Source: Lacimicrobium alkaliphilum (GTDB lineage: Bacteria > Pseudomonadota > Gammaproteobacteria > Enterobacterales > Alteromonadaceae). Taken from it: a stretch of DNA of 64,000 nt. A model generated the notes under the pieces. That model had not been told where the DNA came from. It ran no database searches and saw only the letters and a program-made list of their open reading frames with translations. Every line of letters starts with the position of its first letter. Position 1 is the stretch's first letter. The DNA lies in NCBI RefSeq assembly GCF_001466725.1, contig NZ_CP013650.1, positions 3,100,001 to 3,164,000 on the forward strand, given 5' to 3'. This document shows positions 19,631 through 30,268 of this stretch, piece by piece. The position numbers and the translations under genes are program-made.

Positions 19631-20356
19631 TCATGCAACACGCCAGGATTGCATCCTGGTTTTCAGCCTGAGCATAGCCTGACTGTGTATCTGGCTGATC
19701 CTCGATTCGCTTACTTCCAGCACTTCACCAATTTCCCTCAGGTTGAGTTCTTCATCGTAATACAACGACAATACGATGGCCTCCCGTTCCGGCAAAGTAG
19801 TAATAGCATGGGCCAGTGCTTTTTGAAACGATCCCTGTAACAAATCGTCATAAGGCGCATCGGTGCCACGACTCTGCTCTGTGGTGATCACATCTTCTGT
19901 GATACCCAAATCTTCGATACCCACCATGCGCCCGGCATTCACTTCATTGAGCATCTGATGGTATTCCTCCATGCTCACCTGCAGTTTCTCTGCCACTTCA
20001 TTGTCTCTGGCGTCACGACCAGTGTCTTTTTCCACCTGCGAGATGGCTTCGGCAATGGCGCGGCTGTTTTTGTGCACCGACCTGGGTGTCCAGTCACCTT
20101 TGCGGATCTCATCCAGCATAGAGCCGCGGATACGGATACCGGCAAAGGTTTCAAAACTGGCACCTTTGGAACCGTCAAAGTTTCTCGACGCTTCCAACAA
20201 GCCAATCATGCCAGCCTGAATCAAATCGTCAACTAAAACACTTGCAGGGAGTCTTGCCATCAAATGATGAGCAATGCGCTTAACCAGTGAAGCATGTTGT
20301 TCTACAAGCTTACTTTTATCATCAAGTTGCTGATAGGCAGCGGCTTTATTATTCAC
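19631..20356 (-). CDS. fliA: RNA polymerase sigma factor for flagellar operon (sigma-28)
   Basis: Directs transcription of late flagellar and chemotaxis genes. The 241-residue protein has sigma regions 2 ('VKRIAHHLMARLPASVLVDDLIQAGMIGLLEA'), 3 and 4 ('LNLREIGEVLEVSESRISQIHSQAM'). The start overlaps the stop of flhG by four bases, so translation is probably coupled. The anti-sigma gene flgM is not in the window. Confidence 0.97.
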   Translation of the reverse strand: MNNKAAAYQQLDDKSKLVEQHASLVKRIAHHLMARLPASVLVDDLIQAGMIGLLEASRNFDGSKGASFETFAGIRIRGSMLDEIRKGDWTPRSVHKNSRAIAEAISQVEKDTGRDARDNEVAEKLQVSMEEYHQMLNEVNAGRMVGIEDLGITEDVITTEQSRGTDAPYDDLLQGSFQKALAHAITTLPEREAIVLSLYYDEELNLREIGEVLEVSESRISQIHSQAMLRLKTRMQSWRVA

Positions 20357-21225
20357 ACTTTATCTCTCTGCACCTCAGTCCCTTGATCAACTAATTGCTC
20401 CAGGAAAAACTCCAGATGTCCGCCTGGTTGCGCCGGAACAGGCCATTTAAGCGCCTGTTTGGCTAAATTGTTTATGGCTATCGCGGCTGGTGAGCCCGGG
20501 AAGACTTCAACAATGGCTTTTTGCTTACGCACCGCCTTGCGGATGTTTTCATCGAAGGGTACCGTTGCCACCAGCTCAAGCGCCACATCCAGAAATCGGT
20601 TTGTGACCTTGGACAGCTTAGCAAAGAGTTCCTGTCCTTCACGTAAATTACGCACCATATTCGCCACTATTTTAAAGCGAAACACACCGTGGTCCCGGTT
20701 AAGGATTTTGATCAGGGCATAGGCATCGGTCAGGGAAGTCGGTTCGTCACACACCACCACCATTATATCCTGGGCGGCCCGTGAAAAACTCAGCACCATA
20801 TCGGAGATACCTGCGGCGGTATCCACAATCAGTACATCAATTTTACTCTGTAATTCGCTGAAGGCACGGATCAAACCGGCATGCTCGGTGGGAGTCAGTT
20901 CTGTCATCGACTGAGTGCCGGATGTAGCCGGAGCGATTTTAATTCCCGCAGGCCCTTCTACCAACACATCTTCAAGCAAACATTCACCGGACAGTACGTG
21001 GGACAGGTTTTTCTCCACCCGCAGCCCCAACATCACGTCGATATTGGCCAGCCCGAGGTCGGCATCAAGAACCATCACCCGCTTGCCTTGTCTGGCCATG
21101 GCGATGGCGGTGTTGAGGGTGATATTGGTTTTACCTACCCCACCTTTGCCGCCTGTCACAGCGATAACTTTAATTAAATTGGGTTGGTTCATTCGTCTTA
21201 AGCTACTCGCTTGATCCTCAATCAT
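20353..21225 (-). CDS. flhG: Flagellar number regulator FlhG/FleN (MinD-like ATPase)
   Basis: Limits flagellar number at the pole, acting against FlhF and on the FlrA/FleQ regulator. The 290-residue protein has the deviant Walker A VTGGKGGVGKTN, a Walker A' region 'VLDADLGLANIDVML' and the switch motif VDTAAGI. The N-terminal 'DQASSLRRMNQP' segment contains the DQAxxLR motif known in this family to activate FlhF. It overlaps flhF and fliA by four bases each. Confidence 0.95.
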   Translation of the reverse strand: MIEDQASSLRRMNQPNLIKVIAVTGGKGGVGKTNITLNTAIAMARQGKRVMVLDADLGLANIDVMLGLRVEKNLSHVLSGECLLEDVLVEGPAGIKIAPATSGTQSMTELTPTEHAGLIRAFSELQSKIDVLIVDTAAGISDMVLSFSRAAQDIMVVVCDEPTSLTDAYALIKILNRDHGVFRFKIVANMVRNLREGQELFAKLSKVTNRFLDVALELVATVPFDENIRKAVRKQKAIVEVFPGSPAAIAINNLAKQALKWPVPAQPGGHLEFFLEQLVDQGTEVQRDKV

Positions 21226-22565
21226 AATGATACTGCTGAGTTTGCAACCTGCTGAGTTCTCGTGGGTACTGAAGCATACTGCTTATAGAGCCGGGCTGCA
21301 CATGAAATCAGATATTTTCCGTCAGCAACCTTAATATCCTCCGGCACTTTCTGTCCATCGGTCAGATATCCTACGGGCAGTTTATGCTCAACCGCCAGAC
21401 TGATGGCTTCGCCGAGACTGTAACACTCATCCAGTTTGGTGAAAATACAGCCCTGTAAAGAAATCTGCCTGTAAGTCTTCAGTGTATGCTCCATTACCTG
21501 ATGCTGCGCATTGGCTGCCAAAACCAGATAATGTTTGATATTAGCACAAGATGACTCGCTCAAGGTATCTAACTGTTTGATTAATCTGGCGTCTCTTTGC
21601 CCGAAACCGGCCGTATCAACGAGCACCAGGCCCTTGTTACGGAACTGATAGAGCAGATCAGACAGCTCTTCGGCGTTGCTGGCTTTTTTCACATTACAGC
21701 CAATTATTTTGCCGTAAGTGGCCAGTTGCTCATAGGCGGCGATGCGATAGCTGTCGGTAGTGATCAGTGCCACCTGCTGGTGCCCGTGCTGACGTGCGTA
21801 TTGCGCAGCCAGTTTGGCTATGGTGGTGGTTTTGCCGGTGCCTGTTGGCCCCACCAGTGCTACCACACCACCCTGTGTCAAAATTTCGTTATTACTGGTA
21901 TGCAGTCTGTTCATCAGCAACTTAAGCAGAAACTTCCAGGCATCCCGTTGTTCGCAATTAGGCGGCGCATAAGACACCACCTGCTCGGCCAGCGATGATG
22001 TGATGCCTAAGCGCTGTAACTGATCGATAAGATAGCTGTGCAGGGGGCGGGACTGCTGGCGTTCCTGTTTGAGCAGGCCGGATACCTGAAATTCCAGTAC
22101 ATTGCGTAGTGACTGTAACTCCTGACGAATATCATCCATACCCTTATCGTCATGCTGTTTGGGGGCAACAGCTGGCGATACGGTTGTGGCTTGCGCCACT
22201 TTCTGCGGCTGAGCCTGCGCAGAAGCGCTCTCGGCCTGTTTATTCTGCTTTTCCAGCAACGCGCGCAGGCTGTCGGGACCGGAATCACCGATAATTTCGC
22301 TGAGGCTGGGGGTAGCCTGGGCTTTTGCCGTTCTGGCCGAAGCGGGCTGCTGTCGGCCTCGTAATGGCGCCACGTTAGCGCCGGGCGCGGGGCTGCTCTG
22401 ACGTTCACCGGCTTTTTTTACCGGCTCTTTGTCATACGCGGCCACAATTTCGATACCTTCGGCGACTTTTTTATTCGACATGATCACCGCATCGCCGCCC
22501 AGTTCCTCTTTGACCTGGTTTAAGGCGTCACGCATATCCTTACCGTAGAAACGTCTGATTTTCAC
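21222..22565 (-). CDS. flhF: Flagellar biosynthesis GTPase FlhF
   Basis: SRP-type GTPase that marks the cell pole for flagellum assembly. The 447-residue protein has a short N-terminal basic region ('MKIRRFYGKDMRDALNQV'), a Pro/Ala/Gln-rich B linker (about 65-145), and the NG domain with Walker A VGPTGTGKTTTIAKLA, DTAGFGQRD and the TKLDE motif. The presence of flhF plus flhG indicates polar flagellation. The start lies about 35 bases after the flhA stop. Confidence 0.96.
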   Translation of the reverse strand: MKIRRFYGKDMRDALNQVKEELGGDAVIMSNKKVAEGIEIVAAYDKEPVKKAGERQSSPAPGANVAPLRGRQQPASARTAKAQATPSLSEIIGDSGPDSLRALLEKQNKQAESASAQAQPQKVAQATTVSPAVAPKQHDDKGMDDIRQELQSLRNVLEFQVSGLLKQERQQSRPLHSYLIDQLQRLGITSSLAEQVVSYAPPNCEQRDAWKFLLKLLMNRLHTSNNEILTQGGVVALVGPTGTGKTTTIAKLAAQYARQHGHQQVALITTDSYRIAAYEQLATYGKIIGCNVKKASNAEELSDLLYQFRNKGLVLVDTAGFGQRDARLIKQLDTLSESSCANIKHYLVLAANAQHQVMEHTLKTYRQISLQGCIFTKLDECYSLGEAISLAVEHKLPVGYLTDGQKVPEDIKVADGKYLISCAARLYKQYASVPTRTQQVANSAVSL

Positions 22566-22601
22566 TTTTTACCCCCTTGTCAGCCGCAACAACAACTGAA
22601 T

Positions 22602-24701
22602 TTATTGGCCAACGGCGCTGACAATCTTAATTTGTTTATCATCAGGAATTTCCTGATAAGACAACACATGTAAACCGCTTATAGCGTGTTTCAGGAAGCG
22701 CGACAGTACTGGTCTGAGCATGCCTGACGTTAGCAACACGGAGGGCTCACCGGCCAGTTCCTGCTGCTGCGAGGCTTCACTTAAGGATTGCTGCAATTTC
22801 TCGGCCAGCCCCGGCTCAATACCGGCACCCTCACCGCCGCCTGCCTGCAGAGACTGATGCAACATCTGTTCCAGCTCAGGCGCCAGAGTAATCACAGGGA
22901 TCTCATGACCGCCACCATTGACTTCCTGAACGATCAGACGCTTCAGCGCAATACGCACAGCTGACACCAGCACGTCGGGATCTTGACTCTTAGGACCGTA
23001 TTCGCACAGGGTCTGAATGATGGTGCGCAGATCGCGGATAGGAACACCTTCATACAGCAAAGTCTGCAGCACTTTGACCACGGTACTCATGGGCAGAATA
23101 TCCGGGATCAGGCCTTCCACCAGCTTAGGATTACTTTTGCCCAGCATATCCAGCAGTTGCTGCACTTCTTCATAGCCCAGCAACTGATAGGCATTGTTGG
23201 TCAGCAGCTGGCTCAGGTGTGTGGCTACCACCGTAGCCGCGTCCACTACGGTGTAGCCCAATGTCTGCGCATGTTCACGCTGTTCGGGTTTTATCCACAC
23301 GGCATCCAGACCGAAAGCCGGATCTTTGGTGGCCTTGCCATCGAGCTTGCCAAATACCTGGCCGGGATTGATGGCCAGTTCACTGTCATGGCTGATGTCC
23401 GCCTCACCGATAGTGACGCCGAGCATGGCGATGGTGTAGGTATTGGGGTTCAGATCCAGGTTGTCACGAATATGCACCGGCGGCACCAGAAAACCCAGTT
23501 CCTGGGACAGTTTTTTACGCACCCCTTTGATACGGGCCAGCAACTCACCACCCTGACTTTTATCCACCAGCGGGATCAGCCGGTAACCCACTTCCAGACC
23601 GATGGTATCCACATGCTGCACATCGTCCCAGCCCAGCTCTTTGATTTCTGTGGTGTGCGTTGCCTGTTCTTTTTGCACCTCAGACAATTGAGTCTGGGTC
23701 TGCTCGCGGCTTTCTTTCCACATGCCGTAATAGGCATAGCCGCCTACTATGGCGGCCAGCCCCAGAAAAGCCACATGGGGCATGCCCGGTACAATACCCA
23801 TCACAAACAGCACGCCGGTGGCGATAAACAGGGCTCTTCTGTTACCCAACTGAGTGGTCAGCTCAGCGCCGATTTCCTGATCTTCGTTTTCACGGGTAAC
23901 GATAATGGCCGTAGCCACCGACAGCAGCAATGAAGGGATCTGCGCCACAAGACCGTCACCTATGGTCAGCAGGGTATAGATTTGTACCGCTTCGCCAAAG
24001 CTCAGATCATACTGGATAATACCGATAAACAGACCACCGACGATATTGATGATCATAATGATCAGTCCGGCAACGGCATCCCCTTTAACAAATTTTGACG
24101 CACCGTCCATGGAGCCATAGAAATCCGCTTCTGAGGTAATTTCCTGACGCCGGGCGCGGGCCTGATCCTGGTCAATGTAACCGGCGTTAAGATCGGCATC
24201 GATGGCCATCTGCTTGCCTGGCATAGCATCAAGAGTAAAGCGGGCACTTACTTCGGATATCCTGCCTGCACCTGCGGTCACCACCTTAAAGTTGATGATT
24301 ACCAGTATGGCGAACACCACAATACCCACCGCATAGTTACCGCCGATCACCACTTCACCGAAGGCCTCGATCACTTTACCGGCCGCATCACCACCTTCAT
24401 GACCATGCAGCAACACCACCCGGGTACTGGCCACGTTCAGGGCCAGCCTGAGTACCGTGGCGATCAGAAGGACCAACGGAAATGCACCGAATTCCACTGG
24501 CTTCTGGGTAAATACCGCCACCAGAATGACGACCAGCGACAGGGCGATATTAAAACTGAACAGGATATCCAGCAGAAATGGCGGCAATGGCAGGATCACC
24601 ATAGCCATAATGGCGAGCAACAGCGTAGGCGCGCCGAGGCCCGTGGTCAGCTGCTTAACGCGGTTTTTATCGAAACGATTGAGGTAAGTGCTGAGTTCCA
24701 T
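22602..24701 (-). CDS. flhA: Flagellar biosynthesis protein FlhA
   Basis: Largest membrane component of the flagellar type III export gate. I place the start at the ATG at 24701 (protein begins MELSTYLNRF), giving 699 residues, the usual size. The frame is open another 55 codons upstream, but that part runs through an intergenic repeat found also near 40.6 and 40.8 kb, so it is not coding. The N-terminal half holds about eight membrane segments and the FHIPEP signature region ('LDAMPGKQMAIDADLNAG'); the C-terminal half is the cytosolic substrate-docking domain. A sigma-54-type promoter sits just upstream. Confidence 0.95.
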   Translation of the reverse strand: MELSTYLNRFDKNRVKQLTTGLGAPTLLLAIMAMVILPLPPFLLDILFSFNIALSLVVILVAVFTQKPVEFGAFPLVLLIATVLRLALNVASTRVVLLHGHEGGDAAGKVIEAFGEVVIGGNYAVGIVVFAILVIINFKVVTAGAGRISEVSARFTLDAMPGKQMAIDADLNAGYIDQDQARARRQEITSEADFYGSMDGASKFVKGDAVAGLIIMIINIVGGLFIGIIQYDLSFGEAVQIYTLLTIGDGLVAQIPSLLLSVATAIIVTRENEDQEIGAELTTQLGNRRALFIATGVLFVMGIVPGMPHVAFLGLAAIVGGYAYYGMWKESREQTQTQLSEVQKEQATHTTEIKELGWDDVQHVDTIGLEVGYRLIPLVDKSQGGELLARIKGVRKKLSQELGFLVPPVHIRDNLDLNPNTYTIAMLGVTIGEADISHDSELAINPGQVFGKLDGKATKDPAFGLDAVWIKPEQREHAQTLGYTVVDAATVVATHLSQLLTNNAYQLLGYEEVQQLLDMLGKSNPKLVEGLIPDILPMSTVVKVLQTLLYEGVPIRDLRTIIQTLCEYGPKSQDPDVLVSAVRIALKRLIVQEVNGGGHEIPVITLAPELEQMLHQSLQAGGGEGAGIEPGLAEKLQQSLSEASQQQELAGEPSVLLTSGMLRPVLSRFLKHAISGLHVLSYQEIPDDKQIKIVSAVGQ

Positions 24702-24737
24702 TTTCCAACAACGAAAATTTGACAACTGCAGGGGTGT

Positions 24738-24753
24738 AGCAACAATCAGGCCA
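24738..24753 (-). promoter_or_regulatory. Sigma-54-type promoter before flhA
   Basis: On the minus strand the sequence TGGCCTGATTGTTGCT has GG and GC separated by exactly ten bases, the -24/-12 spacing of RpoN promoters, and lies about 37 bases before the flhA start. In polar-flagellated relatives flhA is transcribed by sigma-54 with an FlrC/FlrA-type activator, so the site makes sense. Confidence 0.65.
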
Positions 24754-24762
24754 GAGGGAGAT

Positions 24763-25108
24763 GAGTTATGAATGCTGAGTGATAAGTGATGAATTAAAAG
24801 CCAAACCCTCAAAGCGTTAAGGCGCTGGGTTCCCGCCAACAACATGCGGGAACGACTGTCGGTCATGCCCGAGTGTCGTTATCGGGCATCCAGCACCCTG
24901 TGTAAAAAAGACAAAAAACCACAGAGGCACAGAGAGCACAGAGGTACTAAGGGGTTAATACCCTCTGCCCCTCTGCGACCTTTGCGCCTCTGCGTGATCT
25001 ACAGGATTTTTTATTCTCTCGCAGCCTGTAGCCCGTATAAAGCGAAGCGGAATACGGGAAGCCGCCCGGGTATCCCCGCAATCCGCTTTGCTCCTTGCAG
25101 GCTACAAA
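24763..25108. repeat. Cluster of four interspersed repeat families
   Basis: Non-coding. In order: a run of ATGAATGCTGA-like words (about 24767-24795, also at 38937); a hairpin unit with GGTTCCCGCCAACAACATGC (about 24818-24893, with copies near 40.58 and 40.82 kb); facing 'cacagaggcacagag' and 'cctctgcgacctttgcgcc' tracts (24917-25000); and an inverted pair TGTAGCCCGTATAAAGCGAAGCGGAATACGGG ... GCAATCCGC...GCAGGCTACA, shown here in part (25026-25107, also near 31.6 and 40.7 kb). All are common intergenic repeats in this genome. Confidence 0.8.
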
Positions 25109-25216
25109 ATACAAACTTTTTAGGATAAGCATCCCAATATGCACAGTAAATGGTCTGATCAGCGGGTAAATCATAGGCTATTCCAGATAAGTATTAGATA
25201 AAATGACCTACAACCC

Positions 25217-25245
25217 TTGACCAGCGGCGCCCTTCGCGATACAAC
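25217..25245 (+). promoter_or_regulatory. Predicted leu operon promoter
   Basis: TTGACC, a 17-base spacer and TACAAC fit a sigma-70 promoter. Transcription would start near 25252, about 25 bases before the leader-peptide ATG at 25277. This also argues against the in-frame ATG at 25247 as the leader start. Confidence 0.6.
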
Positions 25246-25276
25246 TATGCCAACGAAAGAAACCATTACAGAATCC

Positions 25277-25336
25277 ATGACAAATAACCTGTTCCTGCTA
25301 CTACTCCTTCTTATGGCAACCAGATTGCACGGGTAG
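25277..25336 (+). CDS. leuL: leu operon leader peptide
   Basis: A 19-residue frame reading MTNNLFLLLLLLMATRLHG. Eight of its 19 residues are Leu, six of them consecutive and using varied codons (CTG, CTA, CTA, CTC, CTT, CTT). It precedes a rho-independent terminator and the leuABCD genes, the arrangement of a translation-sensing leucine attenuator. An in-frame ATG ten codons upstream (25247) is less likely because it coincides with the predicted promoter/start site. Confidence 0.88.
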   Translation: MTNNLFLLLLLLMATRLHG

Positions 25337-25391
25337 TTGTGGCCAACAGGCTGAAGATTTACCAAAACCCGTGCACAGCACGGGTTTTTTT
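25326..25391 (+). promoter_or_regulatory. leu attenuator: antiterminator and terminator
   Basis: Three mutually exclusive pairing segments can be read. TGCACGGGT (25326-25334) can pair perfectly with ACCCGTGCA (25367-25375), forming an antiterminator. ACCCGTGC (25367-25374) can instead pair with GCACGGGT (25378-25385), followed by six T (25386-25391), a rho-independent terminator. The first segment overlaps the end and stop of the leader peptide. A ribosome finishing the leader would cover it and allow termination; a ribosome stalled at the Leu run would free it and allow read-through. Confidence 0.88.
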
Positions 25392-25403
25392 ATGTCCAGG
25401 GAT

Positions 25404-25471
25404 GTAGGTCGGGCTTTAGCCCGACGGGATGGCGGGGAATGTGACCTTTGTCGGAATAAAGTCCGACCTAC
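25404..25471. repeat. Two palindromes of the GTAGGTCGG family
   Basis: GTAGGTCGGGCTTTAGCCCGAC (in part; 25404-25425) and GTCGGAATAAAGTCCGACCTAC (in part; 25450-25471) lie between the leu attenuator and leuA, so they are part of the leu mRNA 5' region. They belong to the same family as the arrays at 1-240 and 11744-12240. Confidence 0.8.
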
Positions 25472-25532
25472 AACGAATCAGAGCATCGGGAAGTTCAGCC
25501 TTCAGGCTGATTAAGCAAGCAGAGGAAAGACC

Positions 25533-27085
25533 ATGTCAGACAGAGTGAAGATATTCGATACCACCTTAAGAGACGGCGAACAGGCCCTGCCTGCCAGTTT
25601 AAGCGTAAAGGAAAAACTGCAGATCGCGCTGGCGCTGGAACGACTTGGAGTGGATATTATCGAAGCCGGTTTTCCGGTTTCTTCACCCGGTGACTTCAAA
25701 TCCGTGCAAACCATCGCCCGGGAGATTAAAAACTCGGTGGTGTGCGGTCTGTCCCGTGCCGTCGCCGCAGATATTGATGCCTGCGGTGAATCTTTAAAAG
25801 TGGCAGAACGCTTTCGTATCCATACCTTTATTGCCACCTCCGAGATCCATGTAGGCGCCAAGCTGCGCAAGTCTCAGGAGGAAGTGCTGGAGATGGCGGT
25901 AAAAGCGGTCAAACATGCCAGGCGCTATACCGACGATGTGGAGTTTTCCTGCGAAGATGCCGGACGCACCGATATCGATTATCTGTGCCGTATGGTAGAG
26001 GCGGCGATTAAAGCCGGGGCCAGCACAGTGAATATCCCCGACACCGTGGGCTATACCATCCCCACTGAGTTCGGTCAGATTATTCATACCCTGTTTAACC
26101 GCGTACCCAATATCGATCAGGCGGTGATTTCGGTACACTGCCACAATGATCTCGGCCTGGCGGTGGCTAACTCACTGGCGGCCGTGCAAAACGGTGCCCG
26201 TCAGGTGGAATGCACCATCAACGGTATCGGCGAGCGGGCCGGTAACTGCTCGCTGGAAGAAATTGCCATGGTGCTTAAGACCCGCGAGAACCTGCTGGGT
26301 TTGAATACGGGCATCAACAGCCAGGAAATTTCCCGCACCTCCAGACTGGTCAGCCAGATCTGTAATATGCCGGTGCAGGCCAACAAGGCCATTGTCGGCG
26401 CCAATGCCTTCAGTCACTCCTCGGGCATTCATCAGGACGGCGTGCTTAAGTCCATGAATACCTACGAGATCATGACGCCGGAAAGCGTGGGCATCAGTAA
26501 AAACAATCTTAACCTGACCTCCCGTTCCGGTCGCCACGTGATCAAACATCGCATGCATGAGCTGGGCTACAAAGATGAAGATTATGATCTGGATACCCTT
26601 TACAACGCCTTTTTGCGGCTGGCCGATAAAAAGGGGCAGGTGTTTGATTATGATCTCGAAGCGCTGGTGTTTTTCGATCAGCAAAAACAGCAGCAGGCAG
26701 AGTACGAACTGCTGTACCTGCATGCCAATGCCGGTAAGGGCATGATCCCCAGCGCCACAGTAAAATGCGCATGGGCGAGCGTGAAGGCACCGCATCGGCC
26801 ATCGGCAACGGCCCGGTGGATGCCGCCTTTAATGCCATTATTGAGGTTACCGGCAATGAAGATATCGATATTGTCGATTTTAAACTCGACTCCAAAGGTG
26901 AAGGGGCTGACGCCCTGGCCCAGGTCAGCGTAGTGGCCGAATACAAAGGCCGTCGTTTCAACGGTATCGGGCTGGCCACGGACATTGTGGAAGCAGGGGT
27001 TAAGGCCCTGATTTATGTACTGAATAACACCTGTCTGGCGGATCAGATAGATGAGAAAAAACAACAGAAAATAGCAGGGGTATAA
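25533..27085 (+). pseudogene. leuA: 2-isopropylmalate synthase, frameshifted
   Basis: First committed enzyme of leucine synthesis: acetyl-CoA plus 2-ketoisovalerate to 2-isopropylmalate. Residues 1-410 are a normal N-terminal catalytic and linker region ([31 protein letters not shown]). Near 26762-26775 the frame changes: the expected '[13 protein letters not shown]' needs one more A in GTAAAATGCGC. The C-terminal regulatory domain continues intact in another frame from about 26765 to 27085. Adding one base restores 517 residues, the normal length. As it stands the upstream frame would run to 26933 and end in 57 unrelated residues. Good Shine-Dalgarno (GAGGAAAG) before the ATG. True mutation or a homopolymer sequencing error cannot be told apart here. 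Confidence 0.92.
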
Positions 27086-28182
<1,097 letters not shown>

Positions 28183-28183
<1 letters not shown>

Positions 28184-29582
28184 TGGGTAAGACCCTATAT
28201 GAAAAAATCTGGGATGATCATCTGGTGGCCAAAGCCGGTACCGATAACCTGATTTATATTGATCGCCATCTTATCCACGAAGTGACCTCCCCTCAGGCCT
28301 TTGCCGGACTGGAGGAAAAGGGTCGCAAACTGCGCCGTCCTGACCGTACCTTCGCGACGATGGATCACAGTATCTCCACACGTTCGCTGGCACTGGATGC
28401 GTGCGGGCCCACCAATCAGTTGCAGTTGATGACCCTGAAACAAAACTGCGACAAATACGGCGTGGAGCTGTTTCCTGTGGGCCATCAGAAACAGGGCATT
28501 ATCCATGTGATTGGCCCGGAACTGGGGCTGATTCTGCCCGGCATGACGGTGGTCTGTGGTGATTCACATACCGCCACTCATGGTGCCTTTGGCGCGCTGG
28601 CGTTTGGCATTGGCACCTCAGAAGTGGAGCATGTTTTTGCCACTCAGACCCTCAAACAGGGCAAGGCCAAAACCATGCTGGTTGAAGTGGATGGCACCCT
28701 GCCCCTGGGTGTGACCGCCAAAGACATCATTCTTGCCATCATCGGTGAAATCGGCCATGCCGGTGCCACCGGCCATGTCATCGAATATGCCGGCAGTGCC
28801 ATTGAGGCGCTTTCCATGGAAGAGCGCATGACCATCTGTAATATGAGTATCGAAGCCGGTGCCAAGGCCGGGCTGATTGCCCCCGATGACACCACGTTCG
28901 CTTACTTAAAAGACAAAGAGCGTGCGCCTCAGGGCCAGGACTGGGAGCAGGCAATGGCGTACTGGCTGCAACTGAAATCAGACAGCGATGCCAGCTTTGA
29001 TACTGTGGTGACACTCAGTGCCGCAGCTATCAGGCCGCAGGTGACCTGGGGCACTAACCCGGGCAGGTTATCGGTGTCGATGAAGCCATCCCCGAACCTG
29101 CCAGTTTCACTGACGCGGTGGCCCGCACCTCGGCTGAAAAAGCCCTTAAATATATGGATCTGACTCCGGGCCAGAGGCTCTGTGATGTGAATATCAGCCA
29201 TGTGTTTATTGGTTCGTGCACCAACAGCCGTATCGAAGATTTACGCGCGGCGGCCAAAATCGCCGCCACAGGCAAAGTGGCCAATGGCGTGACCGCCATT
29301 GTGGTACCGGGTTCGGCTCAGGTTAAACAACAGGCCGAGTCTGAACAGCTGGATAAAATCTTTACTGAGGCCGGTTTTGAGTGGCGTTTACCGGGCTGTT
29401 CCATGTGCTTAGGCATGAACGACGATATCCTGCAGCCAGGAGATCGCTGCGCCTCCACCAGTAATCGTAACTTTGAGGGTCGCCAGGGCCGCGGTGCCCG
29501 CACCCACCTGGTGAGCCCGGCCATGGCCGCCGCCGCCGCGATCAAAGGTCATTTTGTGGATGTCAGGGAGTTTGAACAATGA
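28183..29582 (+). pseudogene. leuC: 3-isopropylmalate dehydratase large subunit, frameshifted
   Basis: Aconitase-family subunit that isomerises 2- to 3-isopropylmalate with LeuD. The N-terminal 285 or so residues are normal ([23 protein letters not shown]). At about 29064 a base is missing: CCCGGGCAGG where CCCGGGCCAGG would give [11 protein letters not shown]. The rest, with the Fe-S ligands in [14 protein letters not shown] and GCSMCLGMN, continues in another frame to 29582. One added base gives 466 residues, the family norm. As read, the first frame stops at 29163 before any C-terminal Fe-S cysteine. It overlaps leuB and leuD by a few bases. Confidence 0.92.
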
Positions 29583-30178
29583 GTGGTATCGAAATTTTGC
29601 GCGGCAGAGCCGCACCGCTGGACAGGGCCAATGTGGATACAGATCAGATTATTCCCAAACAGTTTCTGACCTCAGTAAGCCGCAAGGGCTTCGGCAAGCA
29701 TCTGTTTCATGACTGGCGCTATCTGGACCTGCATGAGCAGGAACTGAACCCGGATTTTGAACTGAACAGACCCGAGCATCAGGGCGCCAGTGTGTTGCTG
29801 GCGCGGCAAAATTTTGGTTGCGGCAGCAGCCGCGAGCATGCTCCCTGGGCGCTGACCGACTATGGATTTAAAGTAGTGATTGCCACCAGTTTTGCCGATA
29901 TTTTCTATGGCAACTGCATGAACAATCAACTGTTGCCGATTCAGCTTAATAATGAGCAAATGGATCAGTTGTTCTCGGCGGTAGCAGAGAACCCTGAGGT
30001 GGAACTCGAAATCGATTTACCGGCCCAACAGGTGCGTTTGCAAGGCTATCAGTTTGATTTTGAGGTCGCCGCTCACCACAAGCATAAATTGCTCAAAGGT
30101 CTTGATGCCATAGGTGAGACCCTGGAACTGGGCGAGAGAATAGACAGCTACGAACAGGAAATTCCCGCCTGGCGTTGA
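29579..30178 (+). CDS. leuD: 3-isopropylmalate dehydratase small subunit
   Basis: Small partner of LeuC in isopropylmalate isomerase. The complete 199-residue protein shows [11 protein letters not shown], the [15 protein letters not shown] substrate-binding loop and '[13 protein letters not shown]'. The ATG overlaps the leuC stop (ATGA). A hairpin CCTGTTTTGC/GCAAAGCAGG (30219-30246) without a clear T tract follows. Confidence 0.96.
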   Translation: MSGIEILRGRAAPLDRANVDTDQIIPKQFLTSVSRKGFGKHLFHDWRYLDLHEQELNPDFELNRPEHQGASVLLARQNFGCGSSREHAPWALTDYGFKVVIATSFADIFYGNCMNNQLLPIQLNNEQMDQLFSAVAENPEVELEIDLPAQQVRLQGYQFDFEVAAHHKHKLLKGLDAIGETLELGERIDSYEQEIPAWR

Positions 30179-30268
30179 TCTGCCTTAACTAAAACCGTTT
30201 TACCACCTTGATCCCGAGCCTGTTTTGCCCAATAGTGCAAAGCAGGTTCGCAGTGTTGAGTATTCTGA

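Noticed and set aside
24702..24866. A 55-residue N-terminal extension of FlhA
   Set aside because: This DNA is an intergenic repeat that also occurs near 40.6 and 40.8 kb with the same false peptide; the family start and the promoter both lie around 24701-24753.
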